This document shows, piece after piece, positions 1 to 11,686 of a DNA stretch of 64,000 nucleotides. The stretch comes from Amia ocellicauda. Lineage: Eukaryota > Chordata > Actinopteri > Amiiformes > Amiidae. Position 1 is the stretch's first letter. Every line of letters starts with the position of its first letter. Both the position numbers and the translations under genes were made by a program. Location of the stretch: contig NC_089863.1 in the NCBI RefSeq assembly GCF_036373705.1, positions 35,038,727 to 35,102,726 on the forward strand, given 5' to 3'. The notes under the pieces are model-generated. The model saw only the letters and a list, made by a program, of their open reading frames with translations, was not told the origin of the DNA and did not search any database.

Positions 1-785
1 TAAGGTCGTGTCCTAACTGGATTTGACAGAGGAGCGTGTAGCTGCCACCACCTTTGGTTTACCGGACGGTTCGGGTCGAATAACCCTGGAAGCTAAAATT
101 AGTGATGTAAAGGGAGAGTGAAAAGCCAAGAGGAAGTATATAACCAAGTCTTTTTAATAACCAATTTAATACGCTGGGTACACAATGTGCAATTTAGGCA
201 AATAGAATAACAATCACAGTATCACTAAACAATCCATAAAAAGTCAATATCCATTAAACAGTGAAGTTAATTTCTCCCTCAAATACATACGACCAATTAA
301 TATAATAAAACCGCAATTGACCTTCATTAAAGAAATACTAAATTAAACCATACAATAAACACATCAATATAAGTTACCACAATTACAACAGCAATTTCAA
401 CTAAAAAAGAACACAATACAAACTCTTCAATGTAAAGCCAAAATTCACAACAAGCCAAAAAAAAAACAAAAAAAAAAAAAACGGGTTAATTGTGGTTTAA
501 GATCAATTGATTGGAATATAGCTAATAGGATCAGCACAATCCAATCAATCAATCACTCACTTGGCCCTGTTACACAGACTGATTAATAGCAGTATGTTTA
601 AGTTTAACCATAAATTCATAAATTAAAGCAAAGAAACTGATACTATGGGCAAGGACTTGTATAAAACCAAGTTTAAACAATGAAAACATGTAATCAAATA
701 CACATAATCCCACAAACAAACACATATAGATTTAAAATAGAGTCAGAGAGCTCCCGTCAACTGAACAGCTCCCCAGCATTTGGCG
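1..785. other. AT-rich flank, no gene seen
   Basis: AT-rich sequence with A-rich runs (around 463-481) and no open frame that resembles a known protein. It may belong to an old mobile element transcribed on the minus strand from the promoter-like site near 1 kb, but no diagnostic motif was found. Confidence 0.3.
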
Positions 786-894
786 CACACTGCACACTGC
801 ACACTGCACACTGCACACTGCACACTGCACACTGCACACTGCACACTGCACACTGCACACTGCACACTGCACACTGCACACTGCACACTGCACA
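786..894. repeat. TGCACAC minisatellite
   Basis: About 15 perfect head-to-tail copies of the 7-bp unit TGCACAC. Seven is not a multiple of three, so all three frames stay open across it and it creates apparent Cys/Thr/His or Cys/Ala/Val-Gln repeats that are not evidence of a protein. Confidence 0.95.
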
Positions 895-987
895 TGTAAA
901 AACAAGCAGCCCCCTATTATCTGCACACAAACCAACACAAGCAATGCTAGCCGTAGAAAGAGTCTCTCTTGTGTCTTCTGAGCACTG

Positions 988-1029
988 CTTATATCCCCAT
1001 CTGCTCCCGGTATGACATCCCGTGATTGG
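988..1029 (-). promoter_or_regulatory. TATA/CCAAT-like promoter site
   Basis: On the minus strand a CCAAT pentamer (1025-1029) lies about 35 bp upstream of GGATATAAG (988-996), the usual spacing of a pol II core promoter. GC-rich sequence lies upstream. Transcription would run leftward through the minisatellite. No coding product is visible, so this may be the promoter of an old LTR or a chance match. Confidence 0.25.
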
Positions 1030-1706
1030 TCGCAATGCTCAGTCCAATTAGGGTTAATAAGAGCCAATTCAATCAGTGACAGAGCCGACTGGCTCATCAC
1101 AGTACTACTATATTTACAGCGTGACATAACAGCGCGGCGCTGGAGCGGGAAAGTGCGCTTCTTTTTGCACATCGTCTACATGCGCGAAAAGCCTGGACAC
1201 TTGGGCTAAAAAAAAGACAAAAATAGAAAGTGTGAAATATGAACGTTAACATTGTACCGCAAACATTGGGCTTCGAGCCACGTGTAACAGACAGTGCGAT
1301 TCAGAACAAAGTCAAAAATAGCTTCTGCACAACAATACAACTCTTAGCTAGTAAATTCATGTGGAAAATGGACGCCCCGTCTACAGGGCTGCGGCAAGTC
1401 GTGGCCTATTTGTTGGGGAAGGATGTTGAGCTCGGTTTTCCAAACGAGCCGCTGCATATTGACCTATGTCTATTGTCTAAATGTCTATTTATTTATTGAT
1501 GTATTCATTTATTTATTTCAACATGTATTGATTCATTGATGATTTTCTCTGTGTATTCATTTTTAATTCTGGCATGGATTATCCTGCATACAAAAGCAAA
1601 GGCCCGGGACAGTGCGAGCATGACTTATACAGCGCAGTGCAATCATGGTCGCTGCTTGACATCGTCCTGCAAATAAAAAAACATTGGCTGGATGTCAAGT
1701 CACACA
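1030..1706. other. No gene seen
   Basis: Mixed sequence with an AT-rich stretch of ATTT/TTAT motifs near 1480-1570. The short open frames here lack any recognisable family signature. Confidence 0.3.
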
Positions 1707-1780
1707 TTGCCGGGCCAGACCTCGAACCCGGATCCTCCGGATCATCACCCTGCTGCTCTCCAGCTGAGCTACTCCGGCAA
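1707..1780 (-). repeat. tRNA-like segment (pseudo-tRNA or SINE head)
   Basis: Read on the minus strand, it has a good A box (TAGCTCAGCTGG), a B-box-like GGTTCGAGG, and outer ends TTGCCGG and CCGGCAA that can pair. The anticodon arm does not form a proper 5-bp stem and the spacing between acceptor and D arm is off. That favours a tRNA pseudogene or the pol III head of a tRNA-derived SINE over a working tRNA. No SINE body or tail was identified next to it. Confidence 0.4.
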
Positions 1781-1964
1781 CGGAACATCGGCGCGGAAGG
1801 GTGCTATTAACTGTGCGCTGTTTCTGCCGTCACTCATCTCCTGCAATGCCGTGTTTATGTGAGAGCTGTGACGCGCTGTAGCAGCAACTACAGGTTTACT
1901 ACATCTCATCTCCTCTGGGGTTTCAGTGTTTGTGAGACGGTGACACTAAACGCTGAAGTATAAT

Positions 1965-2032
1965 GTCGGCCAATAAGCGCACTGGACACCGCCCACTGGC
2001 TGTGATTGACACAGCGGGCTTGTATGACGTCA
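1965..2032 (+). promoter_or_regulatory. CCAAT and CRE-like palindrome
   Basis: A CCAAT motif near 1970 and a perfect TGACGTCA palindrome (2025-2032) lie 160-220 bp upstream of the first integrase-core exon-like segment. The area is richer in CG than its surroundings. This is a plausible proximal promoter for that gene, but the link is only positional. Confidence 0.3.
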
Positions 2033-2192
2033 TTCACTGCTACAATGATCGAGCGCAGAAATACACCGTGGTCGTGCAAAAATGCTTTTTCTACTCTTGC
2101 GGTTTTTATTTTACACTACAGGAATAAATAACTAAACCAATATTAAATACATAGATACATGTCCTATTTCGTGGTTTCGGACTTCTATTCAA

Positions 2193-3472
2193 CTATGGAT
2201 GACGACGAGCTGGACAGAGTTGTTTCTGAACTACATCGTAATCATCCCACTTCTGGCTACAGAATGATGCCGGGTCACCTGAAATCACGGCCTGTTCAGA
2301 TTCAGAGTAAGTGCATTGTAAACCAGTGAGCATTGTGTTTGGATGATTGTATAGGCATGCAAAAAGGAATATAACTTTTTTCTTTGTTTGTTTGTTCAGG
2401 GAGATAATATAATTACTAATGTATTCAAGGATTACATAAACCGAGAGAAACCAGAAGAACCTCACCAGTATTCACACAGCACAGAGTAACAACAACAACA
2501 ATAATAATCTTTATTGTATAGCACCTTTAATTACACATTACAAAGTGAATCACAAGAAAACACTCAAAGAACAAGGACAATTCAATTAAATATCAAAACA
2601 ACAACAAAATCAGTAAATACGTATACAACAAGAAGACGTCAGACAATGAAAGGCATGGTATAAGTTTTCAGCTTTAAAACTAAGCACCACACAATGTAGA
2701 AATGATTAAAATAAGAAACAATAATGGATCTGCAGCGCATATACTGTACATCATTCTATACTTGACTTTACAAAGCTTGTCTAAATTTTAAAATCCCAAA
2801 CCTGTAAATGCTGTATTGCCTCTCCCAAGGTGGTATGTCAGTTGTGAACCCTGTCTCTGTCTCATCCATAGCATTTCGAGTACAGGAATCCTTACGAAGA
2901 GTTGACCCAGGAGGAACTCTGATGCGGGCTCTATCAATGAACACAATAAGGCGGCGGAAATACTCTGTGGATGGAAACCACAAACTTATAAAGTACTAGA
3001 TTACGAGTTCATTTGTCACACTTGTAGACTCTGTATTTAACTCCAATTATTCATACCTTGACATAATCACAAATATTTTTTTATTTCAATTATGAATTAC
3101 ACACCATTCCCCTCAAATGAGACATGATTCATAATGTCATAAAGTGTCTGGGTTAACACAACCATTAAAATGAGACCTATGAATGATTTATTGTGTGCAG
3201 TGTCTGGTTTAATACCACTCTTTATTATACAGGTGGCGCATAGTCGTTCATGGTGGGATTGATGGCTTCAGCAGGCTGATTGTATACCTTAAAGCTGCCA
3301 CCAACAACCGAGCCTCAGCTGTTCTTGAACATTTCATGACGGCTGTGGATGAGTGTGGCTTGCCTTCCCGGGTGAGATCTGACAAAGGTGGGGAAAATGT
3401 GGACGCGGCACACTTTATGGTAAACAGTAGAGGAGAGAACAGAAGTTCTGGGCGCAGTGTGCACAATCGGAG
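2193..3472 (+). pseudogene. Integrase-core (rve/DDE) gene, 3'-incomplete
   Basis: Three exon-like segments with matching phases. The first runs from about 2193 to 2306 and ends in a donor A|GTAAGT. The second is 2872-2992 and the third 3233-3472, which ends AG|GTAAAT. They spell parts of a DDE integrase-core protein seen in many fish genomes: MDDDELDRVVSELHRNHP, then RRVDPGGTLMRALSMNTIRR and DGNHKLI (first catalytic Asp), then [20 protein letters not shown] and RSDKGGEN (second Asp). The usual Trp-His-Ile stretch just before DGNH is shortened. The exon expected to carry the catalytic Glu (IERLWRD-type) is not found before the 5S array begins 280 bp downstream, nor after the array. It could be a domesticated gene or a copy of an IS3EU/Ginger-like DNA transposon; I cannot tell which. 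Probably non-functional. Confidence 0.6.
2485..2540. repeat. Simple repeat and dispersed-repeat tail
   Basis: CAA and AAT trinucleotide runs are followed by CTTTATTGTATAGCACCTTT, a junction common at the ends of dispersed repeats in fish genomes. It sits in the first intron of the integrase-core gene. Confidence 0.35.
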
Positions 3473-3749
3473 GTAAATTCAAAGTAGTATCACACAAGAT
3501 GGATGTTTCTTCTGTGTTATCTGTTGAACTGTATTCTAGATTGAACTGACTTTTAATGCAAGAAGATGTAATTATCAAACAGTAAAATAAAGCACTTATT
3601 GTTAATCACAATAGGTGGAAGGTTTACAATTGAACTTGAATTCATAAGAATTTTGGGCCCCATGAAGAGATTGCAATTTGGGCCCCCCGCTCCCCCTGAA
3701 AGTCACAGCCCCGGGTAGTCAATAATGAACTGTTCACAACACATTTAAA
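3473..3749. other. Array 5' flank, no gene seen
   Basis: Intron-like sequence after the last integrase-core segment, followed by a C-rich stretch (3657-3715). It leads directly into the first 5S spacer with no microsatellite or target-site repeat between. Confidence 0.4.
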
Positions 3750-3906
3750 CCAGGAGATATAATTGAAGAATTGTACACGTACCCGGCTACTTTCAACACC
3801 CTTTGCTGCACTGGTATATTTCCCTCTATTTTTCTTTTTTTTTTTTGGTGGCAGTTCCGTCAATACCCGCCAGCCTTTAAGAGACATCATGCAGCCAGGC
3901 ATCTTG

Positions 3907-4024
3907 GCTTGCGGCCACACCATCCTGAACGCGCCTGATCTCGTCAGATCTCGGAAGCTAAACGGGGCAGGGCCTGGTCAGTACTTGGATGGGAGACCTC
4001 CTAGAAATACCAGGTGCTGCAAGC
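3907..4024 (+). rRNA. 5S rRNA-type gene, unit 1
   Basis: First gene of the array, 118 nt, ending at GCAAGC and followed by TTTT. It carries CATCCTG where most units have CGTCCTG, which weakens one outer pair of helix II. It is preceded by only a partial spacer, which begins at 3750. Confidence 0.85.
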
Positions 4025-4249
4025 TTTTACGTCTCCTGGGTAACTTCATCGTAGCTCTTAATACTCTCTCTCTGTCTGGAGGAGATATAATTGAAGTATT
4101 GTACACGTATCCAGCTACTGTCAACACCCTTTGCTGCACTGATATTTTTCCATCCATTTTTCTTTTTTCTTTTTTTATTTTTTTTTTTTGCTGGAAGTTC
4201 CGTCAATACCCGCCAACCTTTAAGAGACATCATGCAGCCAGGCCTTTCG

Positions 4250-4383
4250 GCTTGTGGCCACACCGTCCTGTGGCCACACCGTCCTGAATGCGCCCGATCT
4301 CGTCAGATCTTGGAAGCTAAACGGGGCAGGGCCTGGTCAGTACTTGGATGGGAGACCTCCTAGAAATACCAGGTGCTGCAAGC
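4250..4383 (+). rRNA. 5S-type gene with internal 16-bp duplication, unit 2
   Basis: The segment TGGCCACACCGTCCTG is present twice in a row (4254-4269 and 4270-4285), making the gene 134 nt. The extra copy falls at the helix I/II junction and should disturb folding, so this unit is probably a pseudogene. Unit 6 (5612-5746) carries the same duplication. Confidence 0.8.
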
Positions 4384-4908
4384 TTTTTACGTCTCCTGGG
4401 TAACTTCATCGTAGCTCTTAATACTCTCTTTCTGTCTCCAGGAGATATAATTGAAGAATTGTACACGTACCCGGCTACATTCAACACCCTTTGCTGCACT
4501 GGTATATTTCCCTCTATTTTTCTTTTTTTTTTTTTTGGTGGCAGTTCCGTCAATACCCGCCAGCCTTTAAGAGACATCATGCAGCCAGGCATCTCGGCTT
4601 GCGGCCACACCATCCTGAACGCGCCCGATCTCGTCAGATCTCGGAAGCTAAACGGGGCAGGACCTGGTCAGTACATGAAAGTGAGACCTCCTGGAAATAC
4701 CTAGTGCTGCAAGCTTTTACGTCTCCTGGGTAACTTTATCGTAGCTCTCAATACTCTCTCTCTGTCTGGAGGAGATATAATTGAAGTATTGTACACGTAT
4801 CCAGCTACTGTCAACACCCTTTGCTGCACTGATATTTTTCCATCCATTTTTCTTTTTTCTTTTTTTCCTTTTTTTTTTTGCTGGAAGTTCCGTCAATACC
4901 CGCCAACC

Positions 4909-4923
4909 TTTAAGAGACATCAT
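4909..4923 (+). promoter_or_regulatory. Upstream box of unit 4 (representative)
   Basis: TTTAAGAGACATCAT lies at -31 to -17 of the unit 4 gene. Near-identical copies precede almost every unit (TTAAAGAG in one subclass). It sits where fish and other 5S genes often carry a TATA-like pol III element. Function is inferred from position and conservation only. Confidence 0.5.
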
Positions 4924-4939
4924 GCAGCCAGGCCTCTTG

Positions 4940-5057
4940 GCTTGCGGCCACACCGTCCTGAATGCGCCCGATCTCGTCAGATCTCGGAAGCTAAACGGGG
5001 CAGGGCCTGGTCAGTACTTGGATGGGAGACCTCCTAGAAATACCAGGTGCTGCAAGC
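4940..5057 (+). rRNA. 5S rRNA-type gene, unit 4 (consensus-like)
   Basis: Close to the array consensus. The ends GCTTGCGGC and GCTGCAAGC form a full 9-bp helix I. CCTGGT and ACCAGG near the 3' half keep the distal arm paired. The box C region reads TGGATGGGAGACC, as in canonical 5S. Box A reads AGCTAAACGGGGCAG in place of the usual AGCTAAGCAGGGTCG, four differences that are shared by nearly all units. It is followed by TTTTT. By structure this is one of the best candidates for a working gene. Confidence 0.85.
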
Positions 5058-5062
5058 TTTTT
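5058..5062 (+). terminator. Pol III T-run terminator of unit 4 (representative)
   Basis: TTTTT directly after the final GCAAGC. Every unit has T4 or T5 at this place except a few with a C or T change at the last gene base. Confidence 0.7.
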
Positions 5063-7306
5063 ACGTCTCCTGGGTAACTTCATCGTAGCTCTTAATACTC
5101 TCTTTCTGTCTCCAGGAGATATAATTGAAGAATTGTACACGTACCCGGCTACTTTCAACACCCTTTGCTGCACTGGTATATTTCCCTCTATTTTTCTTTT
5201 TTTTTTTTGGTGGCAGTTCCGTCAATACCCGCCAGCCTTTAAGAGACATCATGCAGCCAGGCATCTCGGCTTGCGGCCACACCATCCTGAACGCGCCCGA
5301 TCTCGTCAGATCTCGGAAGCTAAACGGGGCAGGGCCTGGTCAGTACTTGGATGGGAGACCTCCTAGAAATACCAGGTGCTGCAAGCTTTTACGTCTCCTG
5401 GGTAACTTTATCGTAGCTCTTAATACTCTCTCTCTGTCTGGAGGAGATATAATTGAAGTATTGTACACGTATCCAGCTACTGTCAACACCCTTTGCTGCA
5501 CTGATATTTTTCCATCCATTTTTCTTTTTTCTTTTTTTATTTTTTTTTTTTGCTGGAAGTTCCGTCAATACCCGCCAACCTTTAAGAGACATCATGCAGC
5601 CAGGCCTTTCGGCTTGTGGCCACACCGTCCTGTGGCCACACCGTCCTGAATGTGCCCCAAGCTCGTCAGATCTTGGAAGCTAAACGGGGCAGGGCCTGGT
5701 CAGTACTTGGATGGGAGACCTCCTAGAAATACCAGGTGCTGCAAGCTTTTTACGTCTCCTGGGTAACTTCATCGTAGCTCTAATTACTCTCTTTCTGTCT
5801 CCAGGAGATATAATTGAAGAATTGTACACGTACCCGGCTACATTCAACACCCTTTGCTGCACTGGTATATTTCCCTCTATTTTTCTTTTTTTTTTTTGGT
5901 GGCAGTTCCGTCAATACCCGCCAGCCTTTAAGAGACATCATGCAGCCAGGCATCTCGGCTTGCGGCCACACCATCCTGAACGCGCCCGATCTCGTCAGAT
6001 CTCGGAAGCTAAACGGGGCAGGACCTGGTCAGTACATGAAAGTGAGACCTCCTGGAAATACCTAGTGCTGCAAGCTTTTACGTCTCTTGGGTAACTTTAT
6101 CGTAGCTCTCAATACTCTCTCTCTGTCTGGAGGAGATATAATTGAAGTATTGTACACGTATCCAGCTACTGTCAACACCCTTTGCTGCACTGATATTTTT
6201 CCATCCATTTTTCTTTTTTCTTTTTTTCTTTTTTTTTTTTGCTGGAAGTTCCGTCAATACCCGCCAACCTTTAAGAGACATCATGCAGCCAGGCCTCTTG
6301 GCTTGCGGCCACACCGTCCTGAATGCGCCCGATCTCGTCAGATCTCGGAAGCTAAACGGGGCAGGGCCTGGTCAGTACTTGGATGGGAGACCTCCTAGAA
6401 ATACCAGGTGCTGCAAGCTTTTTACGTCTCCTGGGTAACTTCATCGTAGCTCTTAATACTCTCTTTCTGTCTCCAGGAGATATAATTGAAGAATTGTACA
6501 CGTACCCGGCTACTTTCAACACCCTTTGCTGCACTGGTATATTTCCCTCTATTTTTCTTTTTTTTTTTTGGTGGCAGTTCCGTCAATACCCGCCAGCCTT
6601 TAAGAGACATCATGCAGCCAGGCATCTCGGCTTGCGGCCACACCATCCTGAACGCGCCCGATCTCGTCAGATCTCGGAAGCTAAACGGGGCAGGACCTGG
6701 TCAGTACATGAAAGTGAGACCTCCTGGAAATACCTAGTGCTGCAAGCTTTTACGTCTCCTGGGTAACTTTATCGTAGCTCTCAATACTCTCTCTCTGTCT
6801 GGAGGAGATATAATTGAAGTATTGTACACGTATCCAGCTACTGTCAACACCCTTTGCTGCACTGATATTTTTCCATCCATTTTTCTTTTTTCTTTTTTTC
6901 TTTTTTTTTTTTGCTGGAAGTTCCGTCAATACCCGCCAACCTTTAAGAGACATCATGCAGCCAGGCATCTCGGCTTGCGGCCACACCATCCTGAACTCGC
7001 CCGATCTCGACAGATCTTGGAAGCTAAACGGGGCAGGACCTGGTCAGTACATGAATGTGAGACCTCCTGGAAATACCTGGTGCTGCAAGCTTTTACGTCT
7101 CCTGGGTAACTTTATCGTAGCTCTTAAAACTCTCTATCTGTCTGGAGGAGATATAATTGAAGTATTGTACACGTACCCAGCTACTGTAAACACCCTTTGC
7201 TGCACTGATATTTTTCCATCCATTTTTCTTTTTTTTTTTTTTTTTTGCTGGAAGTTCCGTCAATACCCGCCAACCTTTAAGAGACATCATGCAGCCAGGC
7301 CTCTTG

Positions 7307-7424
7307 GATTGCGGCCACACTGTCCTGAATGCACCCGATCTCATCAGATCTCGGAAGCTAAACGGGGCAGGGCCTGGTCAGTACTTGGATGGGAGACCTC
7401 CTAGAAATACCAGGTGCTGCAAGC
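7307..7424 (+). rRNA. 5S-type gene, GATTG class, unit 11
   Basis: Starts GATTGCGGCC, as do units at 9669 and 11015. The C-to-A change at position 2 breaks a helix I pair. Two of the three have CCTTT instead of TTTT after the gene, so termination may be weaker. Confidence 0.75.
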
Positions 7425-7979
7425 CTTTTACGTCTCCTGGGTAACTTCATCGTAGCTCTTAATACTCTCTTTCTGTCTCCAGGAGATATAATTGAAGAAT
7501 TGTACACGTACCCGGCTACTTTCAACACCCTTTCCTGCACTGATATTTTTCCCTCCATTTTTCTATTTTTTTTTTTTTTTTTTTTGCTGGAAATTCCGTC
7601 AATACCCGCCAGCCTTTAAGAGACATCATGCAGCCAGACATCTCGGCTTGCGGCCACACCGTCCTGAACGCGCCCGATCTCGTCAGATCTCGGAAGCAAA
7701 ACGGGGCAGGACCTGGTCAGTACTTGAATGTGAGACCTCCTGGAAATACCTGGTGCTGCAAGCTTTTACGTCTCCTGGGTAACTTTATCGTAGCTCTTAA
7801 TACTCTCTATCTGTCTGGAGGAGATATAATTGAAGAATTGTACACGTACCCGGCTACCTTCAACACGCTTTGCTGCACTGATATTTTTCCCTCCATTTTT
7901 CTTTTTTCTTTTGTTTTTTCCTGGAAGTTCCATCAATACCCTCCAGCCTTTAAGAGACATCATGCAGCCAGGCCTCTTG

Positions 7980-8097
7980 GCTTGAGGCCACACCGTCCTG
8001 AAGACGCAAGATCTCGTCAGATCTCGGAAGAAAAACTGGGCAGGGCCTCGTCAGTAATTGGATGGGTGACCTCCTGGAAATACCAGGTGCTGAAAGC
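7980..8097 (+). rRNA. 5S-type gene, GCTTGAGGCC/AAGAAAAAC class, unit 13
   Basis: A strongly diverged subclass, also at 10004, 13032, 16072, 24198 (in part), 27205 and 28884. It has AAGACGCAAGATC and GGAAGAAAAACTGGG in the loop A-box A region, plus TAATTGGATGGG and usually TGAAAGC at the end. Box A and helix II are both altered, so it is likely a pseudogene lineage spread by block duplication. Confidence 0.75.
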
Positions 8098-8657
8098 TTT
8101 TTACATTTCCTGGGTAACTTCAGCGTAGCTCTTAATACTCTCATTCAGTCTGGAGGAGATATAATTGAAGAATTATACATGTACCCGGCTACTTTCAACA
8201 CCCTATCCTGCACTGATATTTTTCCCTCCATTTTTCTATTTATTTATTTTTTATTTTTTGCTGGAAGTTCTGTCAATACCCGCCAGCCTTTAAGAGACAT
8301 CATGCAGCCAGGCCTCTTGGCTTGTGGCCACACCGTCCTGAACACGCCCGATCTCGTCAGATCTCGGAAGCTAAACGGGGCAGGGCCTCGTCAGTACTTG
8401 GATGGGAGACCTCCTGGAAATACCTGGTGCTGCAAGCTTTTTACGTCTCCTGGGAAACTTCATCGTAGCTCTTAATACTCTCTATCTGTCTGGAGGAGAT
8501 ATAATTGAAGTATTGTACACGTACCCGGCTACTTTCAACAGCCTTTGCTGCACTGATATTTTTCCCTCCATTTTCCATTTTTTTTTTTTTTTTTTTTGCT
8601 GGAAGTTCCGTCAATACCCGCCAGCCTTTAAGAGACATCATGCAGCCAGGCCTCTTG

Positions 8658-8774
8658 GCTTGCGGCCACACCGTCCTGAACGCGCCCGATCTCATCAGAT
8701 CTCGGAAGCTAACGGGGCAGGGCCTGGTCAGTACTTGGATGGGTGACCTCCTGGAAATACCAGGTGCTGCAAGC
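8658..8774 (+). rRNA. 5S-type gene, 117-nt class, unit 15
   Basis: One A is missing in box A (AAGCTAACGGGG), giving 117 nt. The same form occurs at 10342, 11353, 13710, 18113, 19465, 21502, 22855 and 27884, usually with CTCATCAG or CTTATCAG and GGGTGACC. It is a recurrent subfamily, not independent errors. Confidence 0.75.
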
Positions 8775-11686
8775 TTTTTACGTCTCCTGGGTAACTTCAT
8801 CATAGCTCTTAATACTCTCTTTCATTCTGTAGGAGATATTATTGAAGAATTGTACACGTACCCGGCTACTTTCAAAACCCTTTGCTGCACTGATATTTTT
8901 CCCTCCATTTTTCTTTTTTCTTTTTTTTTTTGCTGGAAGTTCCGTCAATACCCGCCAGCCTTAAAGAGACATCATGCAGCCAGGCATCTCGGCTTGCGGC
9001 CACACCATCCTGAACGCGCTTGATCTCGTGAGATCTCGGAAGCTAAACGAGGCAGGACCTGGTCAGTACATGAATGTGAGACCTCCTGGAAATGCCTAGT
9101 GCTGCAAGCTTTTACGTCTCCTGGGTAACTTTATCGTAGCTCTTAATACTCTCTCTCTGTCTGGAGGAGATATAATTGAAGTATTGTACACGTATCCAGC
9201 TACTGTCAACACCCTTTGCTGCACTGATATTTTTCCATCCATTTTTCTTTTTTCTTTTTTTATATTTTTTTTTTGCTGGAAGTTCCGTCAATACCCGCCA
9301 ACCTTTAAGAGACATCATGCAGCCAGGCATCTCGGCTTGCGGCCACAACATCCTGAACTCGCCCGATCTCGACAGATCTTGGAAGCTAAACGGGGCAGGA
9401 CCTGGTCAGTACATGAATGTGAGACCTCCTGGAAATACCTGGTGCTGCAAGCTTTTACGTCTCCTGGGTAACTTTATCGTAGCTCTTAATACTCTCTATC
9501 TGTCTGGAGGAGATATAATTGAAGTATTGTACACGTACCCAGCTACTGTAAACACCCTTTGCTGCACTGATATTTTTCCATCCATTTTTCTTTTTTTTTT
9601 TTTTTTTTGCTGGAAGTTCCGTCAATACCCGCCAACCTTTAAGAGACATCATGCAGCCAGGCCTCTTGGATTGCGGCCACACTGTCCTGAATGCACCCGA
9701 TCTCATCAGATCTCGGAAACTAAACGGGGCAGGGTGTGGTCAGTACTTGGATGGGAGACCTCCTAGAAATACCAGGTGCTGCAAGCCCTTTACGTCTCCT
9801 GGGTAACTTCATCGTAGCTCTTAATACTCTCTTTCTGTCTCCAGGAGATATAATTGAAGAATTGTACACGTACCCGGCTACCTTCAACACGCTTTGCTGC
9901 ACTGATATGTTTCCCTCCATTTTTCTTTTTTCTTTTGTTTTTTGCTGGAAGTTCCATCAATACCCTCCAGCCTTTAAGAGACATCATGCAGCCAGGCCTC
10001 TTGGCTTGAGACCACACCGTCCTGAAGACGCAAGATCTCGTCAGATCTCGGAAGAAAAACTGGGCAGGGCCTGGTCAGTAATTGGATGGGTGACCTCCTG
10101 GAAATACCAGGTGCTGAAAGCTTTTTACATCTCCTGGGTAACTTCAGCGTAGCTCCTAATACTCTCTATCTGTCTGGAGGAGATATAATTGAAGTATTGT
10201 ACACGTACCCGGCTACTTTCAACAGCCTTTGCTGCACTGATATTTTTCCGTCCATTTTCCATTTTTTTTTTTTTTTTTTTTGCTGGAAGTTCTGTCAATA
10301 CCCGCCAGCCTTTAAGAGACATCATGCTGCCAGGCTTCTTGGCTTGCGGCCACACCGTCCTGAACGCGCCCGATCTCATCAGATCTCGGAAGCTAACGTG
10401 GCAGGGCCTGGTCAGTACTTGGATGGGTGACCTCCTGGAAATACCAGGTGCTGCAAGCTTTTTACGTCTCCTGGGTAACTTCATCATAGCTCTTAATACT
10501 CTCTTTCAGTCTGTAGGAGATATTATTGAAGAATTGTACACGTACCCGGCTACTTTCAAAACCCTTTGCTGCACTGATATTTTTCCCTCCATTTTTCTTT
10601 TTTCTTTTTTTTTTTGCTGGAAGTTCCGTCAATACCCGCCAACCTTTAAGAGACATCATGCAGCCAGGCATCTTGGCTTGCGGCCACACCATCCTGAACT
10701 CGCCCGATCTCGACAGATCTTGGAAGCTAAACGGGGCAATACCTGGTCAGTACATGAATGTGAGACCTCCTGGAAATACCTGGTGCTGCAAGCTTTTACG
10801 TCTCCTGGGTAACTTTATCGTAGCTCTTAAAACTCTCTATCTGTCTGGAGGAGATATAATTGAAGTATTGTACACGTACCCGGCTACTTTCAACACCCTT
10901 TCCTGCACTGATATTTTTCCCTCCATTTTTCTATTTTTTTTTTTTTTTTTTTTTGCTGGAAGTTCCGTCAATACCCGCCAACCTTTAAGAGACATCATGC
11001 AGCCAGGCCTCTTGGATTGCGGCCACACCGTCCTGAACACGCCCGATCTCGTCAGATCTCGGAAGCTAAACGGGGCAGGGCCTCGTCAGTACTTGGATGG
11101 GAGACCTACTGGAAATACCTGGTGCTGCAAGCTTTTTACGTCTCCTGGGAAACTTCATCGTAGCTCTTAATACTCTCTATCTGTCTGGAGGAGATATAAT
11201 TGAAGCATTGTACACGTACCCGGCTACTTTTAACAGCCTTTGCTGCACTGATATTTTTCCCTCCATTTTCCATTTTTTTTTTTTTTTTTTTTTCTGGAAG
11301 TTCCGTCAATACCCGCCAGCCTTTAAGAGACATCATGCAGCCAGGCCTCTTGGCTTGCGGCCACACCGTCCTGAACGCGCCCGATCTCATCAGATCTCGG
11401 AAGCTAACGGGGCAGGGCCTGGTCAGTACTTGAATGGGTGACCTCCTGGAAATACCAGGTGCTGCAAGTTTTTTACGTCTCCTGGGTAACTTCATCATAA
11501 CTCTTAATACTCTCTTTCAGTCTGTAGGAGATATTATTGAAGAATTGTACACGTACCCGGCTACTTTCAAAACCCTTTGCTGCACTGATATTTATCCCTC
11601 AATTTTTCTTTTTTCTTTTTTTTTTTGTTGGAAGTTCCGTCAATACCCGCCAGCCTTAAAGAGACATCATGCAGCCGGTCCTCTCG

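Larger units (their letters stand above)
3763..7000 (+). repeat. 4-unit higher-order repeat (~1.36 kb period)
   Basis: Sequence at 3763-4290 recurs almost unchanged at 5125-5650, and 5125-5400 recurs at 6486-6760, offsets of 1361-1362 bp (four units). Units 2 and 6 share the rare 16-bp internal duplication, which confirms copying as a block. Confidence 0.75.

Noticed and set aside
680-1035. Cys/His-rich small proteins over the minisatellite
   Set aside because: The 7-bp repeat keeps several frames open by itself.
1707-1780. Functional tRNA gene on the minus strand
   Set aside because: The anticodon arm does not pair and spacing before the D arm is irregular.
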